Positions 1-6,258 of a DNA stretch of 50,870 nucleotides are shown here, piece by piece. The notes beneath the pieces were generated by a model. It was not told the origin of the DNA. It made no database searches and saw nothing but the letters and a program-made list of their open reading frames with translations. The position numbers and the translations under genes were made by a program. Every line of letters starts with the position of its first letter. Within the stretch, counting starts at the first letter, position 1. This DNA is from a virus: IMG/VR virus record IMGVR_UViG_3300042561_000324, positions 1-50,870 of that record, one strand, 5' to 3'.

Positions 1-115
1 CTTCACTCCAGTAATTGTCTGCGATACAATATCTTTCTTTGTCGAAAGACTCCCAGATCGTCAGGGCAGCGTCCATCAGCCTAGATGCTTTTGCGAATGC
101 TTGGTCAGTTGTCAT
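1..115 (-). CDS. Start of small hypothetical protein (partial, same gene as 50649-50843)
   Basis: This is the first 38 codons of the 64-aa protein encoded complete at 50649-50843, cut by the window edge and repeated because the ends overlap. Its ATG (113-115) overlaps the stop of the DnaB-like helicase gene as TGATG. In this copy a perfect AGGAGG Shine-Dalgarno (123-128 complement) lies 7 nt before the ATG, rare in this genome. It should be counted once. Confidence 0.8.
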   Translation of the reverse strand, partial: MTTDQAFAKASRLMDAALTIWESFDKERYCIADNYWSE

Positions 116-142
116 CAGTATACCTCCTCTAGTTTGGAAATG
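1..142. repeat. Left copy of terminal direct repeat
   Basis: These 142 bases recur at 50729-50870 with one difference, C at 127 against T at 50855. Such a repeat is what a circular or circularly permuted molecule looks like when linearised by an assembler; a short physical terminal repeat is less likely because the copies differ. The unique circle is then about 50,728 bp, and the genes at both ends belong to one operon. Confidence 0.9.
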
Positions 143-1347
143 TCACCACGCATGATGATTTCCGTTGTGTAGTTCCTCGCGCCACGGCGGTTCTTCTTGA
201 TTGTTAACATACTCTTGGTCTTTAGGTGTTCGATATACACAACTTGGTCAGAGTGCATACCGATTGCCCGTGATTCGCGTAGTCTTCCCTCGTCGTTTAA
301 CTGGGAAGCTGTCAGCATAATCGAATTATTCTTGAGTGCAGCTACCTTTAACCGCCTTGCTATCTCGGAAATCTGCCCTTCTCGGCTGTCTGAACCATCA
401 TATGAGATGATTTGCAGGTAATCTACAACAATCACATCTGCCCGTTTTTCGCCTGTATATCGTGCGATATTGGCCTCAATTTCTGTGATATCTGCTATTC
501 CGTCCACGATTTCGATGGGTAACTGGTGTAATTTGAGGAGTGCCGCGCTGATGGCTTTCAGTTCTCCTTGGTTTACATTCTTGTAATCCTCTGGTTCGCG
601 GATTGGATAGCCTGCCAAGTTGCAAGCCATGCGGGTCAGGATGTCTTTAGCCTTCATCTCTAGGGAAAAGAACAGGACTGACTTTCCATCCAGTAGATTT
701 GCGAGTGCAGATTGGACTAGGTAGATGGATTTACCTCCGCCCGTCTCCGAAGCTACAGTCATCATCTCTCCTTTGTGCATACCACCCTTGAGCGCACGAT
801 CCACTTTTGTCAGTCCAGTAGTAAAGCATTCGTTTACCGCTTTACCTTCCATCTCATCAATGATCTCGATGATGATATCTTTGACTGGTTTTACTTTGAC
901 TGTCCGATCTTCGGCGCACTTCATTATCGTTTCCGATAACGAGCGAAGGTCAGCCTTGCCAAGCCGCAGGTCATTCTCGGTTTTCTCAATGATAGAGATG
1001 GCATCGCGGTAGCCCTTCATCTTGTGAAGATTCTTGCGGTAGTCATCGGCCATGTCTTGGCACACCTTACCGGATGCGATCTTCATCGTGCATAAAGTGT
1101 CGTGGACAGATTCTTCACCGCCGACTTCTTCTAGCTGTCCAGTTGCTTCAAGCTCTGCAATCGCGGAGAATTGACAGCAAGAGCCTGTCCGCTGGTGAAC
1201 CCCTTGGAGGGCGTTAAAGATGATTCTGTGGGCAGGTAGCGCGAAATAATCACTATCCCACGTTTGTTGGGAAAGGATATTTCGGTCTGTTGCTATCAGC
1301 GACAATGCCGCCGCTTCGCTCTTGTGTGCTATTGGGACTTTTTTCAT
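115..1347 (-). CDS. DnaB-type replicative DNA helicase
   Basis: A 410-aa replicative helicase that would form a hexameric ring and unwind DNA at the phage fork. Residues 8-110 fit the helical DnaB N-terminal domain. The RecA-like C-terminal domain has Walker A (TGGGKS, residues 202-207), the FFSLEM segment near 235-240 and Walker B ending VVDYLQ (309-312). It follows the winged-helix gene with a one-base overlap (1347) and is followed by a 64-aa gene through a TGATG overlap, so it is mid-operon. No primase domain is visible and no DNA polymerase is recognisable in the window, so host polymerase is probably recruited. The gene contains one TATCG-N4-CGATA palindrome (924-939). Confidence 0.92.
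   Translation of the reverse strand: MKKVPIAHKSEAAALSLIATDRNILSQQTWDSDYFALPAHRIIFNALQGVHQRTGSCCQFSAIAELEATGQLEEVGGEESVHDTLCTMKIASGKVCQDMADDYRKNLHKMKGYRDAISIIEKTENDLRLGKADLRSLSETIMKCAEDRTVKVKPVKDIIIEIIDEMEGKAVNECFTTGLTKVDRALKGGMHKGEMMTVASETGGGKSIYLVQSALANLLDGKSVLFFSLEMKAKDILTRMACNLAGYPIREPEDYKNVNQGELKAISAALLKLHQLPIEIVDGIADITEIEANIARYTGEKRADVIVVDYLQIISYDGSDSREGQISEIARRLKVAALKNNSIMLTASQLNDEGRLRESRAIGMHSDQVVYIEHLKTKSMLTIKKNRRGARNYTTEIIMRGDISKLEEVY
924..939. promoter_or_regulatory. TATCG-N4-CGATA palindrome 1 (TTTC centre)
   Basis: TTATCGTTTCCGATAA, an exact copy of the genome-wide palindrome, lying inside the helicase coding sequence. Its centre is GAAA when read on the minus strand. Confidence 0.6.
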
Positions 1348-2075
1348 TAGAACTTATTGTTGTTAAAAAACTCCGTTTGGTCTTCCTTTTCTTTGTAAGC
1401 GCGAGCTTTGTCTATCTCGCCAGCCCAGTTGTTAAGGAGCGTTTCCATTGAACGGCGAGTGTAAATGTCTTTTTCGTTTCGTCTGGAATAGAAATTTTCA
1501 AGTAACTTCCAGTCTTCTTCACAAGTATCGAGATTAGGTTTAGCTGCCTTTATCTCTTTTGGAGTCCAGCTTGTAGAATCGCGTCTTCCGAGAAGACGAT
1601 TTGCTCTTTGCTGAAAAGTTAAGAGATTAAGAGTTAATTCTCCCCTAGCATCTCCTTTAGAAACTTTACTAGTATCTATGTTCACCTGTGGGTTGAGTCT
1701 GACTTCACCTACAGGTTGAGTCTGATTGCACTTCTGGGTTGAGTCTGACTTCACCTGTGGGTGAACTCTGACTTCACTTGCAGATGAAGTCTGGTTTGGT
1801 AATACTGCAAGAATTTTCCTATTTCTTCCATCGTATGAAATCTGTTTAATCATCTTCAATGACCTTAATTTTGAGATCATGTTTGAGATACTTGATTCTG
1901 TGCTATGAAACATTCTTGCAAGGTAAGCATTACTTGCAAAACATGGTTTCTCTTCAGTTCCAAGAGAACTGATTTCTGCCCACAAGCATTTCTCCATCCA
2001 TGATAATGATTGAGATTCCCATATTTCTACAGGAACCCAAACACCGCGAAAAACTCTTTCGTTCTTCTCGCTCAT
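1347..2075 (-). CDS. Winged-helix replication initiator/loader-like protein
   Basis: A 242-aa protein. Residues 5-95 resemble the helix-turn-helix domain of phage replisome-organiser and DnaD-like proteins: a SLSWMEKCLWAEISSL helix, a recognition helix around ARMFHSTESSISNMISKLRS, and a following wing. The middle (100-150) is low-complexity, with TQ/NPQV-type repeats. The C-terminal part (about 165-235) is rich in Trp and charged residues and could contact the helicase. It sits between another winged-helix gene and dnaB, which fits origin recognition or helicase loading. The function is inferred from domain type and neighbours. Confidence 0.65.
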   Translation of the reverse strand: MSEKNERVFRGVWVPVEIWESQSLSWMEKCLWAEISSLGTEEKPCFASNAYLARMFHSTESSISNMISKLRSLKMIKQISYDGRNRKILAVLPNQTSSASEVRVHPQVKSDSTQKCNQTQPVGEVRLNPQVNIDTSKVSKGDARGELTLNLLTFQQRANRLLGRRDSTSWTPKEIKAAKPNLDTCEEDWKLLENFYSRRNEKDIYTRRSMETLLNNWAGEIDKARAYKEKEDQTEFFNNNKF

Positions 2076-2386
2076 AGTTCGATTCCCTCCCCATAAATAT
2101 CGTTAATCAAATTGATGTTGCAGAATATTTTTACTTCATCACGATTTTTTTGAACGTATATTAAATCCCATGCTGCCAAACAATCCAATGCTGAATTTAT
2201 ACTTCTTTTTGATACATTAAAAATAAATGCTAAATAATCTTTATCATTTACGCACCCTCTATCCCAATTTTCAATGTATGCTAATAATTCTCGTTGCAAT
2301 GGATTCAATCCACCAATGCGAATTATTTTGCGTTTAATCATTATCCCATTTTTTTTCCGTATTGGACAATCATCATATTTTTTCAT
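2072..2386 (-). CDS. Small winged-helix DNA-binding protein, first gene of leftward operon
   Basis: The reading frame is open further upstream, but I choose the ATG at 2386 (104 aa, starting MKKYDDCPIR) because the longer version needs a GTG inside a strongly structured RNA. Residues 28-85 look like a winged helix: LNPLQRELLAYIENW, then a recognition helix within FNVSKRSINSALDCLA, then a beta wing. It overlaps the next gene by 4 nt (ATGA). Probably a replication or transcription regulator made first from the operon; its exact role is unknown. Confidence 0.65.
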   Translation of the reverse strand: MKKYDDCPIRKKNGIMIKRKIIRIGGLNPLQRELLAYIENWDRGCVNDKDYLAFIFNVSKRSINSALDCLAAWDLIYVQKNRDEVKIFCNINLINDIYGEGIEL

Positions 2387-2402
2387 TTTAGAAAAAGGCG
2401 AC

Positions 2403-2463
2403 CCCTTGTGATGGCGACAGGAAGCGGCAACTGACGCATGAGAGTGGTTTACCACCACAAGGG
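2403..2463 (-). ncRNA. Candidate three-way-junction leader RNA
   Basis: Read on the minus strand, CCCUUGUG (2463-2456) pairs perfectly with CACAAGGG (2410-2403). Inside are hairpin GUGG-UAAA-CCAC (2455-2444), directly abutting the closing helix, and hairpin GCGUCAG/CUGUCGC (2437-2431 with 2420-2414), broken only by one U-U pair. This closed three-way junction ends 16 nt before the chosen start of the first operon gene, where a riboswitch, protein-binding leader or autoregulatory site would sit. I do not recognise it as a known class. Confidence 0.45.
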
Positions 2464-2501
2464 ATCATATAGTTTGTTTGTTAATTTAATTCCTGACTTT
2501 A

Positions 2502-2540
2502 CTTCGGCTCTCACCCCGAAGGCGTGATTTCTCACACGCG
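2502..2540 (-). promoter_or_regulatory. Two tandem hairpins in the operon 5' leader
   Basis: CTTCGG/CCGAAG (2502-2507 with 2516-2521) and GCGTG/CACGC (2523-2527 with 2536-2540) form adjacent hairpins. On the minus strand they would lie at the extreme 5' end of the transcript from the promoter at 2545-2573. They may protect the 5' end or take part in attenuation. There is no T-run, so they are not a simple terminator. Confidence 0.45.
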
Positions 2541-2544
2541 AAAG

Positions 2545-2573
2545 AAACTACTAGATGTTGTATTCAGTGTCAA
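2545..2573 (-). promoter_or_regulatory. Promoter of the leftward replication operon
   Basis: On the minus strand a perfect TTGACA -35 box (2573-2568) is followed after 17 nt by TAGTTT (2550-2545), a modest -10. No gene lies between it and the winged-helix gene. The palindrome at 2583-2598 ends 9 bp upstream of the -35 box, so the promoter is probably controlled by whatever binds there. Confidence 0.55.
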
Positions 2574-2582
2574 GCATCTTTT

Positions 2583-2598
2583 TTATCGGAACCGATAA
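2583..2598. promoter_or_regulatory. Palindrome 2 (GAAC centre), upstream of the leftward early promoter
   Basis: TTATCGGAACCGATAA lies 9 bp upstream of the TTGACA of the leftward promoter and immediately after the stop of the 2599-2967 gene. Its centre is about 50 bp upstream of the predicted transcription start. Confidence 0.7.
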
Positions 2599-2967
2599 TT
2601 ACTCCAGTTCAATCGTCTCAATCACTCCAGCAGACCAGTCTTCTAGTTTGTCGGTCAGAACCTCCCAAACCTCATCAGCTTCATCTTTGGTTTTGCATTT
2701 GTAGATCGAGCGACGCTCTCCGACACCCTCGCCAGCGATAATGAAATCACACTTGATGACAGTAGTAGATTCAAGTCCGCAAGCAACGAGGATGCAGGTA
2801 TTGTTTGGCTTGAGAGCCATCATAAGAATGCCTTCATCATTTTCGTAGGTAGCAATGAAAGGTTTTTCTAGCGCGGTGGCTAAAGACATATTTGTGACAA
2901 GGACAGTCTTTCTGACAGTAGCCAGAAGTTCTTCTGCAAATGTATTGTTGTTGTTTGTGTTATCCAT
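2599..2967 (-). CDS. Hypothetical early protein
   Basis: A 122-aa protein starting MDNTNNNNTF at the ATG at 2967; a longer form would need a TTG start. No membrane segment or known motif is visible. The composition is mixed alpha/beta, with an acidic C-terminus ending IETIELE. It is divergent from the XRE gene and shares a compact promoter region with it. Its -10-like element ends only about 9 bp before the ATG, so its mRNA may be leaderless. Its position suggests an early control or host-takeover protein, but the function is unknown. Confidence 0.6.
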   Translation of the reverse strand: MDNTNNNNTFAEELLATVRKTVLVTNMSLATALEKPFIATYENDEGILMMALKPNNTCILVACGLESTTVIKCDFIIAGEGVGERRSIYKCKTKDEADEVWEVLTDKLEDWSAGVIETIELE

Positions 2968-2975
2968 AATAGATA

Positions 2976-3004
2976 AGGCTATCAAAAATGCCTTGACTTG
3001 TCAA
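2976..3004 (-). promoter_or_regulatory. Leftward promoter of divergent pair
   Basis: On the minus strand TTGACA (3004-2999) is followed after 17 nt by TAGCCT (2981-2976), a weak -10. The -35 boxes of this and the rightward promoter overlap back to back in the dyad TTGAC-TT-GTCAA (2993-3004), so one protein bound there could block both. Confidence 0.4.
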
Positions 3005-3021
3005 TAGTTCTGGTTTAATTT
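2993..3021 (+). promoter_or_regulatory. Rightward promoter for the XRE gene
   Basis: TTGACT (2993-2998), 17-nt spacer, TAATTT (3016-3021). The XRE start codon begins 8 bp after the -10 box, about where transcription should start, which predicts a leaderless mRNA. Confidence 0.5.
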
Positions 3022-3028
3022 TATTCAA

Positions 3029-3436
3029 ATGAAACATCCATTAGAAGAAGCCTACGATAGTTGCATGATGGCTTACGAGCAATCACGCACTGTTCGTTCT
3101 ATTGGACGGAGGACTTTCGCCCAGCAACTGCGTGAGACTCGCAGGAAACTGAACATGACTGTCAGGGAGCTGGGCGAAAGGATCGGAGTGACTGGATCGC
3201 TCATCAACCAGATTGAAGTAAACTCCAAGAGCATTCTGAAAAAAGAACAAGTAGAAAAGATTATCGAACTATGCGTGTCTTCCTTGAAATCGAAGAGGGG
3301 AAATACAAGCTCCGAGTCAGTCCATACGCCGCAGAAACCCCAAGTCCCATGCACCAGCGAGGGAAGCCCTTCCCCGATAGCTACAGTCCAGAATACGAAA
3401 GCATGGAGCTGGCCTCCATCGGACTTCAAGAACTAA
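3029..3436 (+). CDS. XRE-family helix-turn-helix regulator
   Basis: A 135-aa Cro/CI-like DNA-binding protein. Residues 28-75 contain the XRE helix-turn-helix (FAQQLRETRRKLNMTVRELG, then ERIGVTGSLINQIE); the tail from about residue 90 is Ser/Pro-rich and probably disordered. It lies in a divergent control region beside the early promoters and is the obvious candidate to bind either the TTGAC dyad at 2993-3004 or the 16-bp palindromes. No integrase is present, so a classical lysogeny switch is not supported. The second half of the gene overlaps another reading frame (3271-3513). Confidence 0.75.
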   Translation: MKHPLEEAYDSCMMAYEQSRTVRSIGRRTFAQQLRETRRKLNMTVRELGERIGVTGSLINQIEVNSKSILKKEQVEKIIELCVSSLKSKRGNTSSESVHTPQKPQVPCTSEGSPSPIATVQNTKAWSWPPSDFKN

Positions 3437-3513
3437 CGGAATACTTTCAATGCTACGAAGAAACACGCCACTTAAAGCCAAAACGGGGTTCAAAAAAAGG
3501 GGCGGCAAGTTAA
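3271..3513 (+). CDS. Small hypothetical protein overlapping the XRE gene
   Basis: An 80-aa frame beginning MRVFLEIEEGKYKLRVSPY. It overlaps the last 166 bp of the XRE gene and the first 64 bp of the HNH gene. The N-terminal half alternates charged and hydrophobic residues like a real beta-sheet protein, whereas the XRE tail read from the same DNA is low-complexity, so I believe this frame is translated. No function is recognisable. Confidence 0.45.
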   Translation: MRVFLEIEEGKYKLRVSPYAAETPSPMHQRGKPFPDSYSPEYESMELASIGLQELTEYFQCYEETRHLKPKRGSKKGAAS

Positions 3514-3764
3514 AGGCATATAGTGACCGAAGGCGCGAAGAGAATGAAAAGTATAAAGTAGCTAGAAACCTTTATTTCAAAATGAAACCAAACTGCGAAG
3601 TATGCGGTTGTCCTGCTACCGATATTCACCACAAAGCAAAACGTGGGAAGAATCTTTACAATATGGAGACATTTATGGCAACATGCCGTTTGTGCCACAA
3701 TAAAATTCACGACAACCCTGCATGGGCTAGAGAGTTAGGCTATTTAATTTATGATCACAAATAA
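3450..3764 (+). CDS. HNH endonuclease-like protein
   Basis: A 104-aa protein with a compact zinc-supported HNH motif: CEVCGC near residue 49, the catalytic-type DIHHKAKR near 58-65, an Asn-containing turn, then CRLCHNKIH near 79-87. The Lys/Arg-rich N-terminus (LKAKTGFKKRGGKLK) should bind DNA. Small HNH proteins of this kind often lie near phage terminases and may assist packaging or act as free nucleases. It overlaps its upstream and downstream neighbours. Confidence 0.8.
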   Translation: MLRRNTPLKAKTGFKKRGGKLKAYSDRRREENEKYKVARNLYFKMKPNCEVCGCPATDIHHKAKRGKNLYNMETFMATCRLCHNKIHDNPAWARELGYLIYDHK

Positions 3765-3978
3765 TACGTTTGAGCCTCGCGTCATCTGCGAGGGAACTGA
3801 AGTAGAAGAGAACCAATACAAGATTCTTTTCCAGCAGAAGTTTAACCAGTGCTGGGTTCCAAAGAAGGACATCCGCCTCAAGGAAACGCTAGGACATATC
3901 GGCGGAGAAAAAGTTATCCGTATCGTAGTTCCAGAAGAGGTAGCGAATATTCTGGAACTTGAAGGGATAATGGATTAA
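3751..3978 (+). CDS. Small hypothetical protein
   Basis: A 75-aa protein, predicted mostly beta with a C-terminal helix (PEEVANILELEG). It starts inside the HNH gene (14-bp overlap), so the two are probably translationally coupled. Its stop at 3976-3978 directly abuts the stop of the convergent terminase gene with no intervening base. I recognise no family. Confidence 0.6.
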   Translation: MITNNTFEPRVICEGTEVEENQYKILFQQKFNQCWVPKKDIRLKETLGHIGGEKVIRIVVPEEVANILELEGIMD

Positions 3979-5832
3979 TTACCAATCTCCATTATCATCT
4001 GATGAGTAGGCATCGTCATCAGAGAATGATTCAACTGGCTTTTCCTCCCTAGACCAGAATCGGTTAGTAGGAACAACTTTATCGTTTCCGATAAATACTA
4101 GTCCATACCTCCGCGCCATCTCTAGGCAGTAAAGATAGCTATCCGCCAAGTCGGGCGAGAACCCAGTTCTTCCCTTAAAGTCATCTTTAGTCTCTACAGA
4201 AATCTTCTTGGACTTAATCGTGTATCGGCGGAGGCAAAGTTCCCGCGCCAGATCGGAGCTAGTATCTACACCATAGAGAACTCGACTCTTGAATCCATGA
4301 TAGGCTGAATACCAATATTCAGATACCAACCTATCATAAACATCCTTACACGGGCGTTTATCAACTTCGGCGGCGATACGCTCGGTAGGTTTACCCATAG
4401 AAGAGATGAGTGCGATTGCGGAGCCTGTAGCGTCAAATCGTAGCCACTCACGAATAATAGCCTGCCCGACTCGTCCACCATCACCGGAAACGTCCATTCC
4501 GAAGTTGGATGGCTTTACTCCAGCCGACCTACAATAGTTAACAACTTCAGTAGCCAATTGGATTTCAAACTCGGCAGCGGCATTGGCTGACAACTGAATG
4601 ACCTTCTGACTTTCCAGATACATGACACGATTGCGAGTCCCGCGAACGTATCCTAGCTTGGCGATGGTAAGAACGCATCGGTCTCCCCCTACAGTAAACG
4701 CGGTATCGAACCCAGCCACCTTGGTGAATCCTTCAGAATCCCATAATGGTTCTTCGTTGGTATTAGCATTACGGATCAGATCGGCGGTGAGAATTGTTTG
4801 AGCGAATCCAGACTTCGGCCACCAGCCAATAGCGTTACGAACATAGTCAACAGCATTCTCGTCGCCATAACACAGCTTGAGCATATCCTTCTGCTTCTCA
4901 CGATCCATTAAGAATGGAAATGGAGATGGTTCATCAGGTGGCGCGGCGAAGTTAGGAGAGCGCATACCATTGTAAAACAAACACACTCCAGTTCCTGTCT
5001 CCCATTTATCCATTTCTGGATTAACAGAATCAAAGTTAGAACAATCTTTAGGCATAGCCCAACGAGTGTGCGGGTTGTCACCAGCGGACGGGTTTCCAAT
5101 TCCAATGAATGTCTTATCATTGTTTGATGCTAGGTTTGTTCTTGCGGTAATCGCGCCCAACTCCATTTCTGGCAATTCATCAAGAGCAAGACGAACCCTG
5201 TCATTCTTACGACCACGGGTTGTATCAATAGCCTTTTGGCCTTCATTACCGGATTGGAATGCGAGAGCTTTTATCGCATTACGATAATCTTTATCCTCAT
5301 CGTTGGATGCGCCACCCCAAACAATCATGTGGCGATAGTCGATTAGTTTACCTATTTGAACGCGAGCGCACTTCCAGAGTTTAGAGATGATACCCCAGAT
5401 ACGATCTTCAGAAGCACCGAGAGTTGTAGTAGCAACCCAAGAAGAAGTGCAGTGCGGGGCGGCACACCAATCAAGATAAATCCAAAGACCAACAGGAAAA
5501 GATTTACCCATCGAAGCCGCACCAGCTAAACAAATATCTGTATTGTTGCAAAGCTCCTCAAGAGTTCTTAACAATTGGGTATTTGTATAGCCACGATTGT
5601 AGATAGAAACTTCAGTCGGCCATTGGAGTTTTACGGCATTGATGAAATGTTCGTGTGGCGATAGTAATTTAAATTCAGAAAGACTTATGTTATGCCTAGT
5701 GCAATAACTTCTGCCATATTGCCCTCTAGTGATAGCGTAGCAAAATAACTCAACGCCAAGATCGTCGAGGTTCTCTGGAAACTGCATCCCGTATCTACGA
5801 ATTCCTTTGTTTGAAGAAAAAGCTCTTGACAT
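3979..5832 (-). CDS. terL: Terminase large subunit
   Basis: A 617-aa DNA-packaging motor. The ATPase domain has Walker A GAASMGKS (residues 104-111) and Walker B LALDELPE near 215-222. The nuclease domain shows the usual acidic residues in GFDTAF, GMDVSGDGG and SPDLADS. The protein would pump DNA through the portal and cut the concatemer. It is on the opposite strand from the portal, unusual for a neighbour, and converges end to end with the 3751-3978 gene. It contains one palindrome (4079-4094). The start has no Shine-Dalgarno but an A/T-rich leader. Confidence 0.93.
   Translation of the reverse strand: MSRAFSSNKGIRRYGMQFPENLDDLGVELFCYAITRGQYGRSYCTRHNISLSEFKLLSPHEHFINAVKLQWPTEVSIYNRGYTNTQLLRTLEELCNNTDICLAGAASMGKSFPVGLWIYLDWCAAPHCTSSWVATTTLGASEDRIWGIISKLWKCARVQIGKLIDYRHMIVWGGASNDEDKDYRNAIKALAFQSGNEGQKAIDTTRGRKNDRVRLALDELPEMELGAITARTNLASNNDKTFIGIGNPSAGDNPHTRWAMPKDCSNFDSVNPEMDKWETGTGVCLFYNGMRSPNFAAPPDEPSPFPFLMDREKQKDMLKLCYGDENAVDYVRNAIGWWPKSGFAQTILTADLIRNANTNEEPLWDSEGFTKVAGFDTAFTVGGDRCVLTIAKLGYVRGTRNRVMYLESQKVIQLSANAAAEFEIQLATEVVNYCRSAGVKPSNFGMDVSGDGGRVGQAIIREWLRFDATGSAIALISSMGKPTERIAAEVDKRPCKDVYDRLVSEYWYSAYHGFKSRVLYGVDTSSDLARELCLRRYTIKSKKISVETKDDFKGRTGFSPDLADSYLYCLEMARRYGLVFIGNDKVVPTNRFWSREEKPVESFSDDDAYSSDDNGDW
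4079..4094. promoter_or_regulatory. Palindrome 3 (TTTC centre), inside terL
   Basis: TTATCGTTTCCGATAA, identical to palindrome 1, near the 3' end of the terminase gene. No promoter-like sequence is evident beside it. Confidence 0.55.
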
Positions 5833-5868
5833 ATCAATAAGAAAATATATTTTGATTTCAAAAGCAAG

Positions 5869-6246
5869 ATGAAACTAAAAAACAAAAACCTAGCGCCAAT
5901 TGGGGGATGGTATTGGAAATACGAAATCAAACGCGATAAACTCACGTTTCCTGCAATTGTTCATGGAAGCACTTGGAATTCTTTAATCAAGAATATCGAA
6001 AAAGACTATCGCGCAAATAACATCGAAATTCCTGATAACATCGAAGAGATGGTAGAAGATCAAATCTGCCAACGCCAACCAAGTGATCGTTGCTGGTATA
6101 GCGATGGTCTTGGAGACAAGATTGCTCAAGCCATCCATACAGTTGCAGCGATAACTGACAAAGTTTTGAAAACTAAACTTGAACAGAAAGCTAAAATATG
6201 TCCTTCATGCAATAAACGTAGGGCCGTATTGAATAAATTATCGTAA
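5869..6246 (+). CDS. Hypothetical protein before the portal gene
   Basis: A 125-aa protein, divergent from terL. Its N-terminal part has KNLAPIGGWYWKYEI, and the C-terminus has an isolated CPSC-type pair (KICPSCNKRR) that may be half a zinc site. Proteins of this sort, with a Trp-rich front and a helical middle, often stand beside terminase or portal genes in environmental phages. Its function is unknown. The last codons lie inside a palindrome (6238-6253). Confidence 0.6.
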   Translation: MKLKNKNLAPIGGWYWKYEIKRDKLTFPAIVHGSTWNSLIKNIEKDYRANNIEIPDNIEEMVEDQICQRQPSDRCWYSDGLGDKIAQAIHTVAAITDKVLKTKLEQKAKICPSCNKRRAVLNKLS

Positions 6247-6253
6247 ACGATAA
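6238..6253. promoter_or_regulatory. Palindrome 4 (TAAA centre), before the portal gene
   Basis: TTATCGTAAACGATAA spans the stop codon of the 5869-6246 gene and ends 5 bp before the portal ATG, so a bound protein would cover the portal ribosome entry region. Confidence 0.65.
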
Positions 6254-6258
6254 AACAT

